Of a stretch of 64,000 bases of DNA, positions 55,426 to 62,881 are shown one piece after another. Source of the stretch: Rubrivivax sp. (GTDB lineage Bacteria; Pseudomonadota; Gammaproteobacteria; Burkholderiales; Burkholderiaceae_C); the NCBI GenBank assembly GCA_016707445.1, contig JADJHR010000003.1, positions 496,001 to 560,000 on the forward strand, read 5' to 3'. The notes under the pieces are model-generated. The model did no database searches. It saw only the letters and a list, made by a program, of their open reading frames with translations, and was not told the DNA's origin. Position 1 is the first letter of the stretch, and every line of letters starts with the position of its first letter. A program made the translations under genes and the position numbers.

Positions 55426-56163
55426 ATGATCACCCTTCGCAAGGCGCAGGACCGCGGCCACGCCCAGCATGGCTGGCTGGACAGCTGGCACAGCTTCTCG
55501 TTCGCCGACTACCACGACCCGGCCCACATGGGCTTCGGCAACCTGCGCGTCATCAACGAGGACCGCATCGCCCCGGGCAGCGGCTTTGGCACCCATGGCC
55601 ACCGCGACATGGAGATCGTCAGCTACGTGCTCGAGGGTGCGCTGGCGCACCAGGACAGCATGGGCAACGGCGGCGCCGACGCCGCGATGGCGGGCCGTGC
55701 GGCCGGCGTCATCCGACCTGGCGACGTGCAACGCATGAGTGCCGGCACCGGCGTCATGCACAGCGAGTTCAACCATGCCAAGGATCAGCCGGCGCACTTC
55801 CTGCAGATCTGGATCCTGCCGGCGCACCGTGGCATCGAACCCGGCTATGAGCAGAGGCACTTCGACGCCGCGTCCAAGCGTGGCCGGCTGCCCCTGGTCG
55901 CGTCAGCAGACGGCGCCGAGGGATCGGTGACCCTGCATGCCGATGCGTCGATCCGCGCCGGCCTGTTCGACGGTGACGAAGCAGCTGAACTGGCGCTCGC
56001 GCCCGATCGGCTGAGCTACGTCCACCTGGCGCGCGGCAGCCTGCAGGTCAACGGCCATCGCCTGTACGCCGGTGATGCCATGCGACTCGAGAATGAAGCG
56101 CGCTTGCGTCTGGATGCCGGCGATGGCGCCGAAGTGCTGGTGTTCGACCTTGCACCGCAATGA
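55426..56163 (+). CDS. pirin family protein
   Basis: A 245-residue bicupin. The N-terminal cupin metal ligands are in FGTHGHRDMEIVSYVLEG (His-x-His and Glu) and the later SAGTGVMHSEFNH. Many bacterial pirins have quercetinase activity or sense redox state. The start at ATG 55426 follows a GAGGACAGGA stretch. It is divergent from the LysR gene, a common arrangement for pirin and LysR pairs. Confidence 0.9.
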   Translation: MITLRKAQDRGHAQHGWLDSWHSFSFADYHDPAHMGFGNLRVINEDRIAPGSGFGTHGHRDMEIVSYVLEGALAHQDSMGNGGADAAMAGRAAGVIRPGDVQRMSAGTGVMHSEFNHAKDQPAHFLQIWILPAHRGIEPGYEQRHFDAASKRGRLPLVASADGAEGSVTLHADASIRAGLFDGDEAAELALAPDRLSYVHLARGSLQVNGHRLYAGDAMRLENEARLRLDAGDGAEVLVFDLAPQ

Positions 56164-56205
56164 CCCCGGGCCTGCTGGATGATGGCCATCCCGCGGGCGC
56201 GGGAT

Positions 56206-57429
56206 TCAGGTGGCCAGCAGCGTCTTGCGCAGCGCGGTTTCGCCCGGCAGCCACAGCACGAACAGTGCGCTGAGCACCGACACGCCGGCCATGACCAGCA
56301 GCATGGTCGCAAAGCCGTTGGCCTTGACCAATGGGCCGAGCAGCCACACGGCGCCCGAGCTGAAGCCGAAGGCCACCGTCAGCCGCATGCCGGCCACACG
56401 CGAGCGCAACCGGTCGTCGACGTAACGAACGATCATCGCGTCGGTGAACGGGATGGCACCGAAGATTACCGTCATCGTGCCCAGCAGCGCCGCGAAGATC
56501 CACCAGCCTTGTGCATGTGCGGCCAGCACCAGCAAGGGGATCTGGGCCAGCACGATGCTCAGGTACAGCGGCTTGAGCGGCAGGCGGTCGATCAGCCGGC
56601 CGACGATCACTTGGGCCAGTGACGCCACCGCATACACGGCCGCCAGCAGCAGGCCCAGGGTCTTGGGGTCTTCGACCAGGCCGTGCATGCGTTCGGCCAG
56701 CAACTGCCCGTTGCCGTTGGTCGTGAAGTTGAACAGCACACCGGCCGAGATCGCTGCCATGGTCATGACGGCGAACACGCGCGCGAGCATCGCGGTCGGC
56801 AGCGGCACGGCGGCGCGGCCGGTGCGGCGCGAGGGTGGTTCGGTCTCGTCGGGCGTGAGGCGCGCAAACACCAGCCCGAGTGCGATCGACGCCAGCCCCG
56901 GCACGACAAAGGCCGCGCGCCAGCCGATCAGCGACACCAGCAGCCCGGTCGTCACGGCCGCCGCGGCGATGCCCATGTTGCCGCACAGCCCGTTCCAGCC
57001 GATCGTGAGCCCTGGCCGGGTGCTGTGCTGCAGCAGCATGGGGATGCCTACCGGGTGGTAGATCGCCGAGAACGCGCCCAGCAGCGTCAGCGCGGCCGAC
57101 AGCTGCCAGGGGCCGCGGGCCATCGCCGCCAGCAGCGCCGACACCCCGATGCCGAAGAAGAAGATCAGCATCATGCGGCGCCGGCCCCACAGGTCACCCA
57201 GACGCCCGGCCGGCGCCGACCCCAGACCGAACATCACGAAGGCCCCGGCACCGTAAGGCATCAGGTCTTCCCAGCGTGCAAAACCGAAATCGCTGGCGAT
57301 GCTGGCCACCGCAGTGGCGAAGATCAGCAGAAACAGATGGTCCAGCGCATGTGCCAGGTTGAGCAGCGGCGCCAGGCTGCGCGGCTGCACCGCGACGGCG
57401 GGCGCTGGATCAACCTGCGACACAGCCAT
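56206..57429 (-). CDS. MFS transporter
   Basis: A 407-residue inner membrane permease of the major facilitator superfamily with twelve predicted helices. The loop 2-3 signature is AGRLGDLWGRRRMML, and a second-half counterpart is VGRLIDRLPLKPLY. Substrate cannot be inferred; the N-terminus (NLAHALDHLFLLIFATAVASI) resembles fosmidomycin-resistance-like exporters in Burkholderiales. It is six bases after the lipoprotein gene on the same strand. Confidence 0.88.
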   Translation of the reverse strand: MAVSQVDPAPAVAVQPRSLAPLLNLAHALDHLFLLIFATAVASIASDFGFARWEDLMPYGAGAFVMFGLGSAPAGRLGDLWGRRRMMLIFFFGIGVSALLAAMARGPWQLSAALTLLGAFSAIYHPVGIPMLLQHSTRPGLTIGWNGLCGNMGIAAAAVTTGLLVSLIGWRAAFVVPGLASIALGLVFARLTPDETEPPSRRTGRAAVPLPTAMLARVFAVMTMAAISAGVLFNFTTNGNGQLLAERMHGLVEDPKTLGLLLAAVYAVASLAQVIVGRLIDRLPLKPLYLSIVLAQIPLLVLAAHAQGWWIFAALLGTMTVIFGAIPFTDAMIVRYVDDRLRSRVAGMRLTVAFGFSSGAVWLLGPLVKANGFATMLLVMAGVSVLSALFVLWLPGETALRKTLLAT

Positions 57430-57435
57430 GGTGCG

Positions 57436-58656
57436 TCAGAGCGCCCCGCCGTTGTAGGTGCCCGACTTGAGCTGAATCGTCTGCGCGCCTTGGGTCGTCT
57501 GGGTCAGGCTCTTGGCCATGATGCCTTTGCCGACGATCAGCCACATCGTGCTGGGTGAGCTGCCGTCGGCGTCGCTGACGCGGTAGCGGCAGGTGTTGAA
57601 GGTGCCGGCAGGCACGGTCACCGATTCCTTGGCTTCGAAGGTGTGGTTCGTTGTCGACGTCGTGGTGATGGGGGCCGTGATCACCGGTCCACTGAGCATG
57701 GTGGTGGTCGATGTCTCGGTTTTGGTCAGGCTCTGCCCGATCTGCAGCGTGTACTCGATGTTTTCGCCGGGCGGGTTGTAGACCGTCTCCGAGGTGGTCA
57801 CCGTCTCCGTGGGCGGAAGCGGTGGCAAGCCGGGAAACGAAGGCAGCGCCGTCGACGTGCGGGCCTCGATCAAGGCACCGAAGAGTTTCACCAGGCCGTT
57901 GCTGCCGGCCTGGTTGTAGCTCTTCACCTTGGTCGTGATGGTGGTCGTGATATTGAGGCCCGACTGCGAGACGGTGTTGCTGCCGGAGGTGGTGGCCGTG
58001 GTCTGGATCAGGTTCTGGCCCTTGAAACTGGCCGGGCCGTCGACCAGCGATTCGATGGTCTGGTCGCCACCGATCACGCCGCTGTAGGTGTAGACCAGCT
58101 TGGACCGAAAGCCCGTGGGCAGGCTGGCGACTGCAGGGTCGATGCATTCATTGAGCCCGCCACCACCGCCGGTCGGACCCCCGGTGTTGCCACAGTAGAC
58201 CTTGCTGCAGACAAAACTCGCGTAGTCCTGGACCACCCCGAAATCCTGAAGTTCGTTGTTGGTGAACGGGCCCAGGCCGTAGGCACGGCCGTTGGCCACG
58301 CCCAGGTAGTTGCCGCTGCTGTAGCCGCGCACGTCGAAGTTCTTGCCTTCGTACGCGATCTGCAGCGTTTCGGGCGTACCGGTGAACAGGGTCGGGTACT
58401 CGATCTGCGCCCACTGGAACAGCTGATCGTTGGAGATCGAGCCTGCGGCGGCGGCGCCACTGCTGCCGCCACCACTGCCGTTGGCCGCCAGCGCGCGCAG
58501 GCGGTCGGAATGCGGGGCGTCGGGCGTGATGCTGGCGACGAAGGACTGGGCCGAAGCGACGGGTGCGTCCGACCCGCCACCGCAGGCGCTGAGAACAGCG
58601 GCGACGAGAAGCGAGAGGGCAAATTGCGGGGCGAAGGGCTTGGACAGGATGGGCAT
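57436..58656 (-). CDS. hypothetical Thr/Ser-rich lipoprotein
   Basis: A 406-residue secreted lipoprotein of unknown function. The signal and lipobox are LLVAAVLSACGGG. A Gly/Ser/Ala linker follows, then a segment (FQWAQIEYPTLFTGTPETLQ ... YGLGPFTNNELQDFG) that recurs in other betaproteobacterial lipoproteins. After two Cys (FVCSKVYCG) is a beta-rich Thr/Ser domain (TTATTSGSN, TETSTTTM). The start at 58656 gives the cleanest signal. It precedes the MFS gene with a six-base gap, so the two may work together. Confidence 0.7.
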   Translation of the reverse strand: MPILSKPFAPQFALSLLVAAVLSACGGGSDAPVASAQSFVASITPDAPHSDRLRALAANGSGGGSSGAAAAGSISNDQLFQWAQIEYPTLFTGTPETLQIAYEGKNFDVRGYSSGNYLGVANGRAYGLGPFTNNELQDFGVVQDYASFVCSKVYCGNTGGPTGGGGGLNECIDPAVASLPTGFRSKLVYTYSGVIGGDQTIESLVDGPASFKGQNLIQTTATTSGSNTVSQSGLNITTTITTKVKSYNQAGSNGLVKLFGALIEARTSTALPSFPGLPPLPPTETVTTSETVYNPPGENIEYTLQIGQSLTKTETSTTTMLSGPVITAPITTTSTTNHTFEAKESVTVPAGTFNTCRYRVSDADGSSPSTMWLIVGKGIMAKSLTQTTQGAQTIQLKSGTYNGGAL

Positions 58657-58753
58657 GGCAGGCGTGATCGACCGTTCAGGTTGCAACGGTCAAACGATAC
58701 CAGCGCAGACGGCCCATCGGGGTGGCCCATAGGGCGCATTGGTCACGCTCCCC

Positions 58754-58789
58754 GCACTTGCAGGGGCACTTGCAGAAGCACTTGCAGGG
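58754..58789. repeat. 12-bp tandem repeat, three copies
   Basis: GCACTTGCAGGG, GCACTTGCAGAA and GCACTTGCAGGG are adjacent, between the lipoprotein start and the end of the Rieske gene. The two bases that differ are at the end of the second unit. Confidence 0.8.
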
Positions 58790-58796
58790 GGTGGCC

Positions 58797-58832
58797 CGCC
58801 CGCTGGTGGCCCGGGGTGGCCGCCAGCGGGCG
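58797..58832 (-). terminator. GC hairpin after second Rieske gene
   Basis: Ten-base arms CGCCCGCTGG and CCAGCGGGCG with a structured loop lie four bases past the stop codon of the Rieske gene on the minus strand. There is no T tract, so this is a candidate only. Confidence 0.45.
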
Positions 58833-58836
58833 AGTC

Positions 58837-59961
58837 TCAGCGGCTGGGGCTCATGCGCATGCGGGCCCGGTACCACTCGTGGAAGTGTTGCATGCCGTCT
58901 TCCATCGGGCTCTGGTACGGCCCGACTTCATCGTCACCGCGCTCCAGCAAGGCCTGGCGCCCGGCGTCCATGCGCTCGCCGATCTCATCGTCTTCGATGC
59001 AGGTCTCCATATAGGCAGACTGTTCGGCCTCGATGAAATCGCGCTCGAAGGCGGCAATCTCTTCCGGGTAGAAGAACTCCACCAGGTTGAGCGTCTTGCG
59101 CGGTCCCTTGGGGAACAGCGTGGACACCACCAGCACATGCGGATACCACTCGACCATCACCGTGGGGGAGTAGGTCAACCAGATCGCGCCATGTTCCGGC
59201 GGTTTGCCATCGCGGTACTTCAGCACCTCCTCCTGCCAGCGCCGATAGGCGGGCGATCCGGCCTTCTGCAAGGCCTTGTGCACGCCCACGGTCTGCACCG
59301 AATGCTCGGCTCCGAACTCCCACTGCAGGTCGTCACAGCTGACGAAGGAGCCCAGGCCCGGATGGAAGGGGCCGACGTGGTAGTCCTCCAGATAAACCTC
59401 GATGAAGGTCTTCCAGTTGTAGTTGCACTCGTGCAGCACCGCCTTGTCGAAGACGAAGCCGGAAAAATCGAGCGCCGTCGCGGGGCCCAGGCGAGCCAGG
59501 TCACGCGCCACGTCGTTGCCGCCGGCACGTTGTTCGAACAGCAGGCCGTGCCAGTTCTGCAGCGGGTAGTTGCGCAGGTTCAGGCAGGGGTCTTCGTCGA
59601 AGTGCGGCGCACCGACAAGCTGGCCGTGCAGGTCGTAGGTCCAGCGGTGCAGCGGACACACCACGTTGGCACGCGTGTGCCCGCGCCCCTTGAGCATCAC
59701 GGCCTGGCGATGCCGGCAGACGTTGGAGATCAGCTCGACACCGGCGGGCGTGCGCACCAGGGCGCGGCCATCGGCCTCCTGTGCCAGCGCCTGGAAGTCG
59801 CCGACCTCGGGCACGCACAGCTCATGCCCGAGGTAGCGCGGACCGCCATCGAAGATGAGCTCAAGTTCCTTGCGGAACCAGCCCTCATCGAAATAGGTTT
59901 GTACCGAGAGTTGAGTGCAACTGCGCTCAAGAGCTTTGAGACGAATGCTCAGGTCAGACAT
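58837..59961 (-). CDS. Rieske 2Fe-2S aromatic ring-hydroxylating oxygenase-like protein, alpha subunit
   Basis: A 374-residue Rieske oxygenase. Cluster ligands are CRHRQAVM and CPLHRWTYD (about residues 82-107), and the catalytic iron site is EVYLEDYHVGPFHPGL (His-x4-His), with a Glu/Asp cluster before it. It resembles small oxygenases of the choline monooxygenase or demethylase branch, not benzene dioxygenase. The ATG at 59961 (MSDLSIRL) was chosen over an upstream ATG at 60006. No partner reductase gene lies nearby. The insertion sequence sits about 180 bp upstream, in its promoter side. Confidence 0.85.
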   Translation of the reverse strand: MSDLSIRLKALERSCTQLSVQTYFDEGWFRKELELIFDGGPRYLGHELCVPEVGDFQALAQEADGRALVRTPAGVELISNVCRHRQAVMLKGRGHTRANVVCPLHRWTYDLHGQLVGAPHFDEDPCLNLRNYPLQNWHGLLFEQRAGGNDVARDLARLGPATALDFSGFVFDKAVLHECNYNWKTFIEVYLEDYHVGPFHPGLGSFVSCDDLQWEFGAEHSVQTVGVHKALQKAGSPAYRRWQEEVLKYRDGKPPEHGAIWLTYSPTVMVEWYPHVLVVSTLFPKGPRKTLNLVEFFYPEEIAAFERDFIEAEQSAYMETCIEDDEIGERMDAGRQALLERGDDEVGPYQSPMEDGMQHFHEWYRARMRMSPSR

Positions 59962-59994
59962 GATCCGTTTGGATCCTCCATCTTCTGGGATGTC

Positions 59995-60110
59995 AAAACC
60001 CCCCACCCGGTGGCCCCGCGGGTGGGTTCAAGAACCCGCCGCACCATTGAATCAAGGGGAGTGCGGCGGGGGGGTCGATTCTACCCACCCCCCCGCTCGC
60101 CCGTGCGGCA
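59995..60110. other. GC-rich hairpin cluster upstream of Rieske gene
   Basis: Several overlapping inverted repeats occur here: GGGTTC-AA-GAACCC, a ten-base pair CCCGCCGCAC / GTGCGGCGGG with a 20-base loop, and runs of six or seven C or G. The stretch is non-coding and would form alternative stems. Confidence 0.55.
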
Positions 60111-60123
60111 AGCAGCCGCAGGC

Positions 60124-60139
60124 CGGGTCGGGCCTTCGG
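60124..60139. repeat. 16-bp target-site duplication, left copy
   Basis: CGGGTCGGGCCTTCGG abuts the left end of the insertion sequence; an identical copy abuts the right end (61674-61689). Confidence 0.85.
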
Positions 60140-61673
60140 TGTCAACCCAAAGTAGAAATGTCCCCCTTCGCACCAGATAGAGATGTCCCTTGAGGGCGGC
60201 GGAGGTCAGGGCCGCTTTTGCGTTGCGGCGGGCTGCGCAGGGCCAAGCCCGGAGCGGCCCGCCGCAACGCGCGCCGCCACGATGGGTGGTGTATCTGGTC
60301 GATAGACGCCGTGTGCGCGCTGGCTGTCCTGGAACGCCAGTTCCGACTTCAAGCGGGCCAGCCGCTCGCGCTCAGGGTCGGCGGCCCTGCGCAGCGGCTT
60401 GAGTTTGTCGTCCAGCGTCTTGGCGTCAGCTCCTTTGCCCCGGCTCAGGTGCTCATGACAAGCGAATTGCCGGTGCCGCAAGCGCCGCCCCCGGTAACTC
60501 AGGCCGAGTTCGCCGTCAGCATGCTGCACGATGTCGACCATCGCGCGCGCTGCTGGCGCGTGCGGCTGAGCGGGCTCGATTTGCAGCACCTTGCCCTCGA
60601 AGCGGCAAGCACCCTGGGCGCTGAGTTGACGCTGGTGGTGCAGCGCGCAAATCTCGCGCAGCGCCTGGCTCGTGCCGCGCCAGGGCTGGTGCAGATCAGC
60701 CGCCTCGCGCGGTGCCACGGCGAAGCGCCGGTTGTGCTGTTGCAAGTACGTGCCCAGCCATTCGTTGGCTTGCTCGATGCCTGCGATGCCTTGCAGCCGC
60801 AGTGCTTTGCACAGGCGGTCTTGCAGCGTCTGGAACAGCCGCTCCACCCGGCCCTTGGCTTGTGGCGTGTGGGCGCAGATGGGCTCGATGTGAAGCTGCA
60901 GCAACGCGCGCTCGAACTGCGTCGGCTTGGGGTCTTCGGGGTCGGATTTGGTGAAGATGCCGTGGCGGTCGCTGTACAGGGCCAACGGCGCGCCGTGGCG
61001 CTGTACGACCTCGTGCAGCACGGCGAAGTACGCCTCGGTGGTTTCCTGTGGCGAGAACTTCGCGCCAAGCACCTGGCCTGTAGCGTCGTCGATGAAGGCG
61101 ATCAAGCAGCACTTGTCAGCACGGCCCTCGAACCAGTCGTGGTGGCTGCCGTCGATCTGCACCAACTCGCCCACGCAGGCGCGGCGCTCGCGCGGGCTGT
61201 GCACGCGCTTTGGCCCGGCGCAGCCGGGCCTTCCACAGCCCGGCTTCGATTATCCAGCCGCGGAGCGTCTCGGTGCTGTAGACAAAGCCGTGATCTCGCG
61301 CCAGGTACTCGCGCGCCAGCTCGGGGCCGAAGTCGGCGTAGTGCTGGCGCACCAGCGCGACGAATTGCTCGCGCTCCAAGGGCGCGATCCGCCGGTTGCT
61401 CGGAACGCCGCGCTTGCGCGAGACCAGCCCCGCTGGCCCCTGCTCGCGAACTCGCCGGCACAGCCTTTGACCTGCCGTACCGATATACCCAATACCAGCG
61501 CAGCCTGCGCTTGGCTCATCTCGCTCGCCACCAGCCGCTGCACAACCGCGTACCGCTGCGCTTCCTTCTGACTCATCAGCCTCTCCCCCATCTCGCACAC
61601 CTCTGTCTCCTCGCTGCTCGCAAGGGGACACTTCTATCTGGGGCGAAGGGGACACTACCGTTTGGGGCTCACA
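60140..61673 (-). mobile_element. ISNCY/IS1202-type insertion sequence (1534 bp)
   Basis: The ends are imperfect inverted repeats starting TGT. The left carries TGTCCCCCTTCG and CCAGATAGAGATGTCCC, and the right has the complement of TGTCCCCTTCG and CCAGATAGAAGTGTCCC. The element is flanked by identical 16-bp direct repeats, in line with the long target duplications reported for IS1202-like elements. Its only gene is a transposase on the minus strand. It lies 57 bp upstream of xseB and about 180 bp upstream of the Rieske gene start. Confidence 0.85.
60206..61576 (-). pseudogene. ISNCY-type transposase with two compensating frameshifts
   Basis: The transposase holds an N-terminal helix-turn-helix (MSQKEAQRYAVVQRLVASEM, then AALVLGISVRQVK) and a C-terminal retroviral-integrase-like DDE domain (GELVQIDGSHHDWFEG, LIAFIDDATGQVLGAKF, ALYSDRHGIF, PQAKGRVERLF). 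The middle part, including RLCRRVREQGPAGLVSRKRG and GLWKARLRRAK, is in a different frame. One base is missing near 61467 (after RQVK) and one extra is present near 61208 (before RVHSPRERR). The start and end therefore share a frame while about 260 bp between them do not. As written it cannot give a full protein of about 456 residues. Confidence 0.85.
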
Positions 61674-61689
61674 CGGGTCGGGCCTTCGG
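61674..61689. repeat. 16-bp target-site duplication, right copy
   Basis: Identical to 60124-60139. A TAAAAT hexamer 12 bp further right (61701-61706) may be the -10 of xseB, in which case its -35 would fall within this copy. Confidence 0.85.
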
Positions 61690-61729
61690 GCGTGTCCGAC
61701 TAAAATCCGCGATTCATTTGGCCTCGACC

Positions 61730-61978
61730 ATGCCGCGAACCAGCGTTTCAGCCCCCAAGGACCCGGCCAGCTACGAGCAGGCGCTGGCCGAGCTTGATCA
61801 GCTGGTGCAGCGCATGGAAGCCGGCCAGCTGCCGCTGGACCAGCTGCTGGACAGCTACCGCCGCGGTTCGGACCTGTTGCTCTGGTGCCGCCAGCGTCTG
61901 CAGGTGGTCGAAGAACAGGTCAAGCAGCTCGAGGACGGGCAGCTCAAGCCCTGGGCCCCGGTCAACCCGACGCCATGA
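61730..61978 (+). CDS. xseB: exodeoxyribonuclease VII small subunit
   Basis: An 82-residue helical subunit of the single-strand nuclease ExoVII. The pattern SYEQALAELDQLVQRMEAGQLPLDQLLDSYRRG is the family signature, and the WCRQRLQVVEEQVKQLED helix follows. The ATG at 61730 was chosen for length match to the family. Its stop overlaps the ispA start by four bases, the common xseB-ispA coupling. Confidence 0.92.
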   Translation: MPRTSVSAPKDPASYEQALAELDQLVQRMEAGQLPLDQLLDSYRRGSDLLLWCRQRLQVVEEQVKQLEDGQLKPWAPVNPTP

Positions 61979-62880
61979 ATCTGCCCGACTTCGACCGCTG
62001 GATGCAGCAGCAGCAGGCGTTGGTGGAAGCTGCGTTGCAGACCTGGGTGCCGGCCGATGCACCGGCCGGACTGGGTGCGGCCATGCGCTATGGCGTGCTC
62101 GATGGCGGCAAGCGGCTGCGCCCGCTGCTGGTGCTGGCCGCCTGCGAAGCCTGCCACGGGCTGAGTGCAGCGGCGCTGCGTGCCGCGGTGGCGGTCGAGC
62201 TGATCCATGCCTATTCGCTGATCCATGACGACATGCCCTGCATGGACAACGATGTGCTGCGCCGGGGCAAGCCGACGGTTCATGTGCAATTTGGCCAGGC
62301 CCAGGCCATGCTGGCGGGCGACGCGATGCACACGCTGGCCTTCGAAGTGCTGACCGCCGAACCCGGCGCCGAGGCCGCCTTCGACACACCGGCAGCTTTG
62401 CAGGCGCGCCTGTGCGCGCTGCTGGCGCGCGCATCGGGCCATGACGGCATGGCCGGCGGCCAGGCCATCGACCTGGCCAGTGTCGGCCGGCCATTGACCG
62501 AAGCGCAGCTGCGCGACATGCACCGGCGCAAGACTGGTGCGCTGCTGCTGGCCAGTGTGCAGATGGGTGCAGCCTGCGGGCAGGCCGGGCCGCAGGCCTG
62601 GCAGGCGCTGACCGACTATGGCGCGGCGATCGGCATCGCGTTCCAGGTTGTCGACGACATCCTCGACAGCACGCAAGAGTCGTGCACGCTGGGCAAGACC
62701 GCCGGCAAGGATCTCGACAACAACAAGCCCACTTACGTGACCACGCTCGGGCTGGACGCCGCGCGCCGACACGCGCAGGCGCTGCGTGAGCAGGCCCACG
62801 CCGCCCTGGCGCGCAGCGGCCTGCGCGCCGCCGCCGCGTTGGCCTTGCTGGCCGACCTCGTGGTCGAACGGGACCACTGA
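61975..62880 (+). CDS. ispA: farnesyl diphosphate synthase (polyprenyl synthetase)
   Basis: A 301-residue prenyltransferase that builds farnesyl diphosphate from isopentenyl and dimethylallyl diphosphate. The first Asp-rich motif is IHDDMPCMDND and the second is FQVVDDILDSTQ, both in usual places, with GGKRLRPLLVLAA near the N-terminus. It overlaps xseB and is followed by dxs one base away, a standard isoprenoid unit. Confidence 0.93.
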   Translation: MNLPDFDRWMQQQQALVEAALQTWVPADAPAGLGAAMRYGVLDGGKRLRPLLVLAACEACHGLSAAALRAAVAVELIHAYSLIHDDMPCMDNDVLRRGKPTVHVQFGQAQAMLAGDAMHTLAFEVLTAEPGAEAAFDTPAALQARLCALLARASGHDGMAGGQAIDLASVGRPLTEAQLRDMHRRKTGALLLASVQMGAACGQAGPQAWQALTDYGAAIGIAFQVVDDILDSTQESCTLGKTAGKDLDNNKPTYVTTLGLDAARRHAQALREQAHAALARSGLRAAAALALLADLVVERDH

Positions 62881-62881
62881 C

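Noticed and set aside
60010..60060. tRNA-like or rRNA-like structure
   Set aside because: Contains a GGTTCAAGAACC hairpin but no cloverleaf arms or anticodon layout.
61460..61470. programmed -1 frameshift in the transposase
   Set aside because: Only three A bases are present, with no full slippery heptamer, and the second shift is in the other direction; decay or error is simpler.
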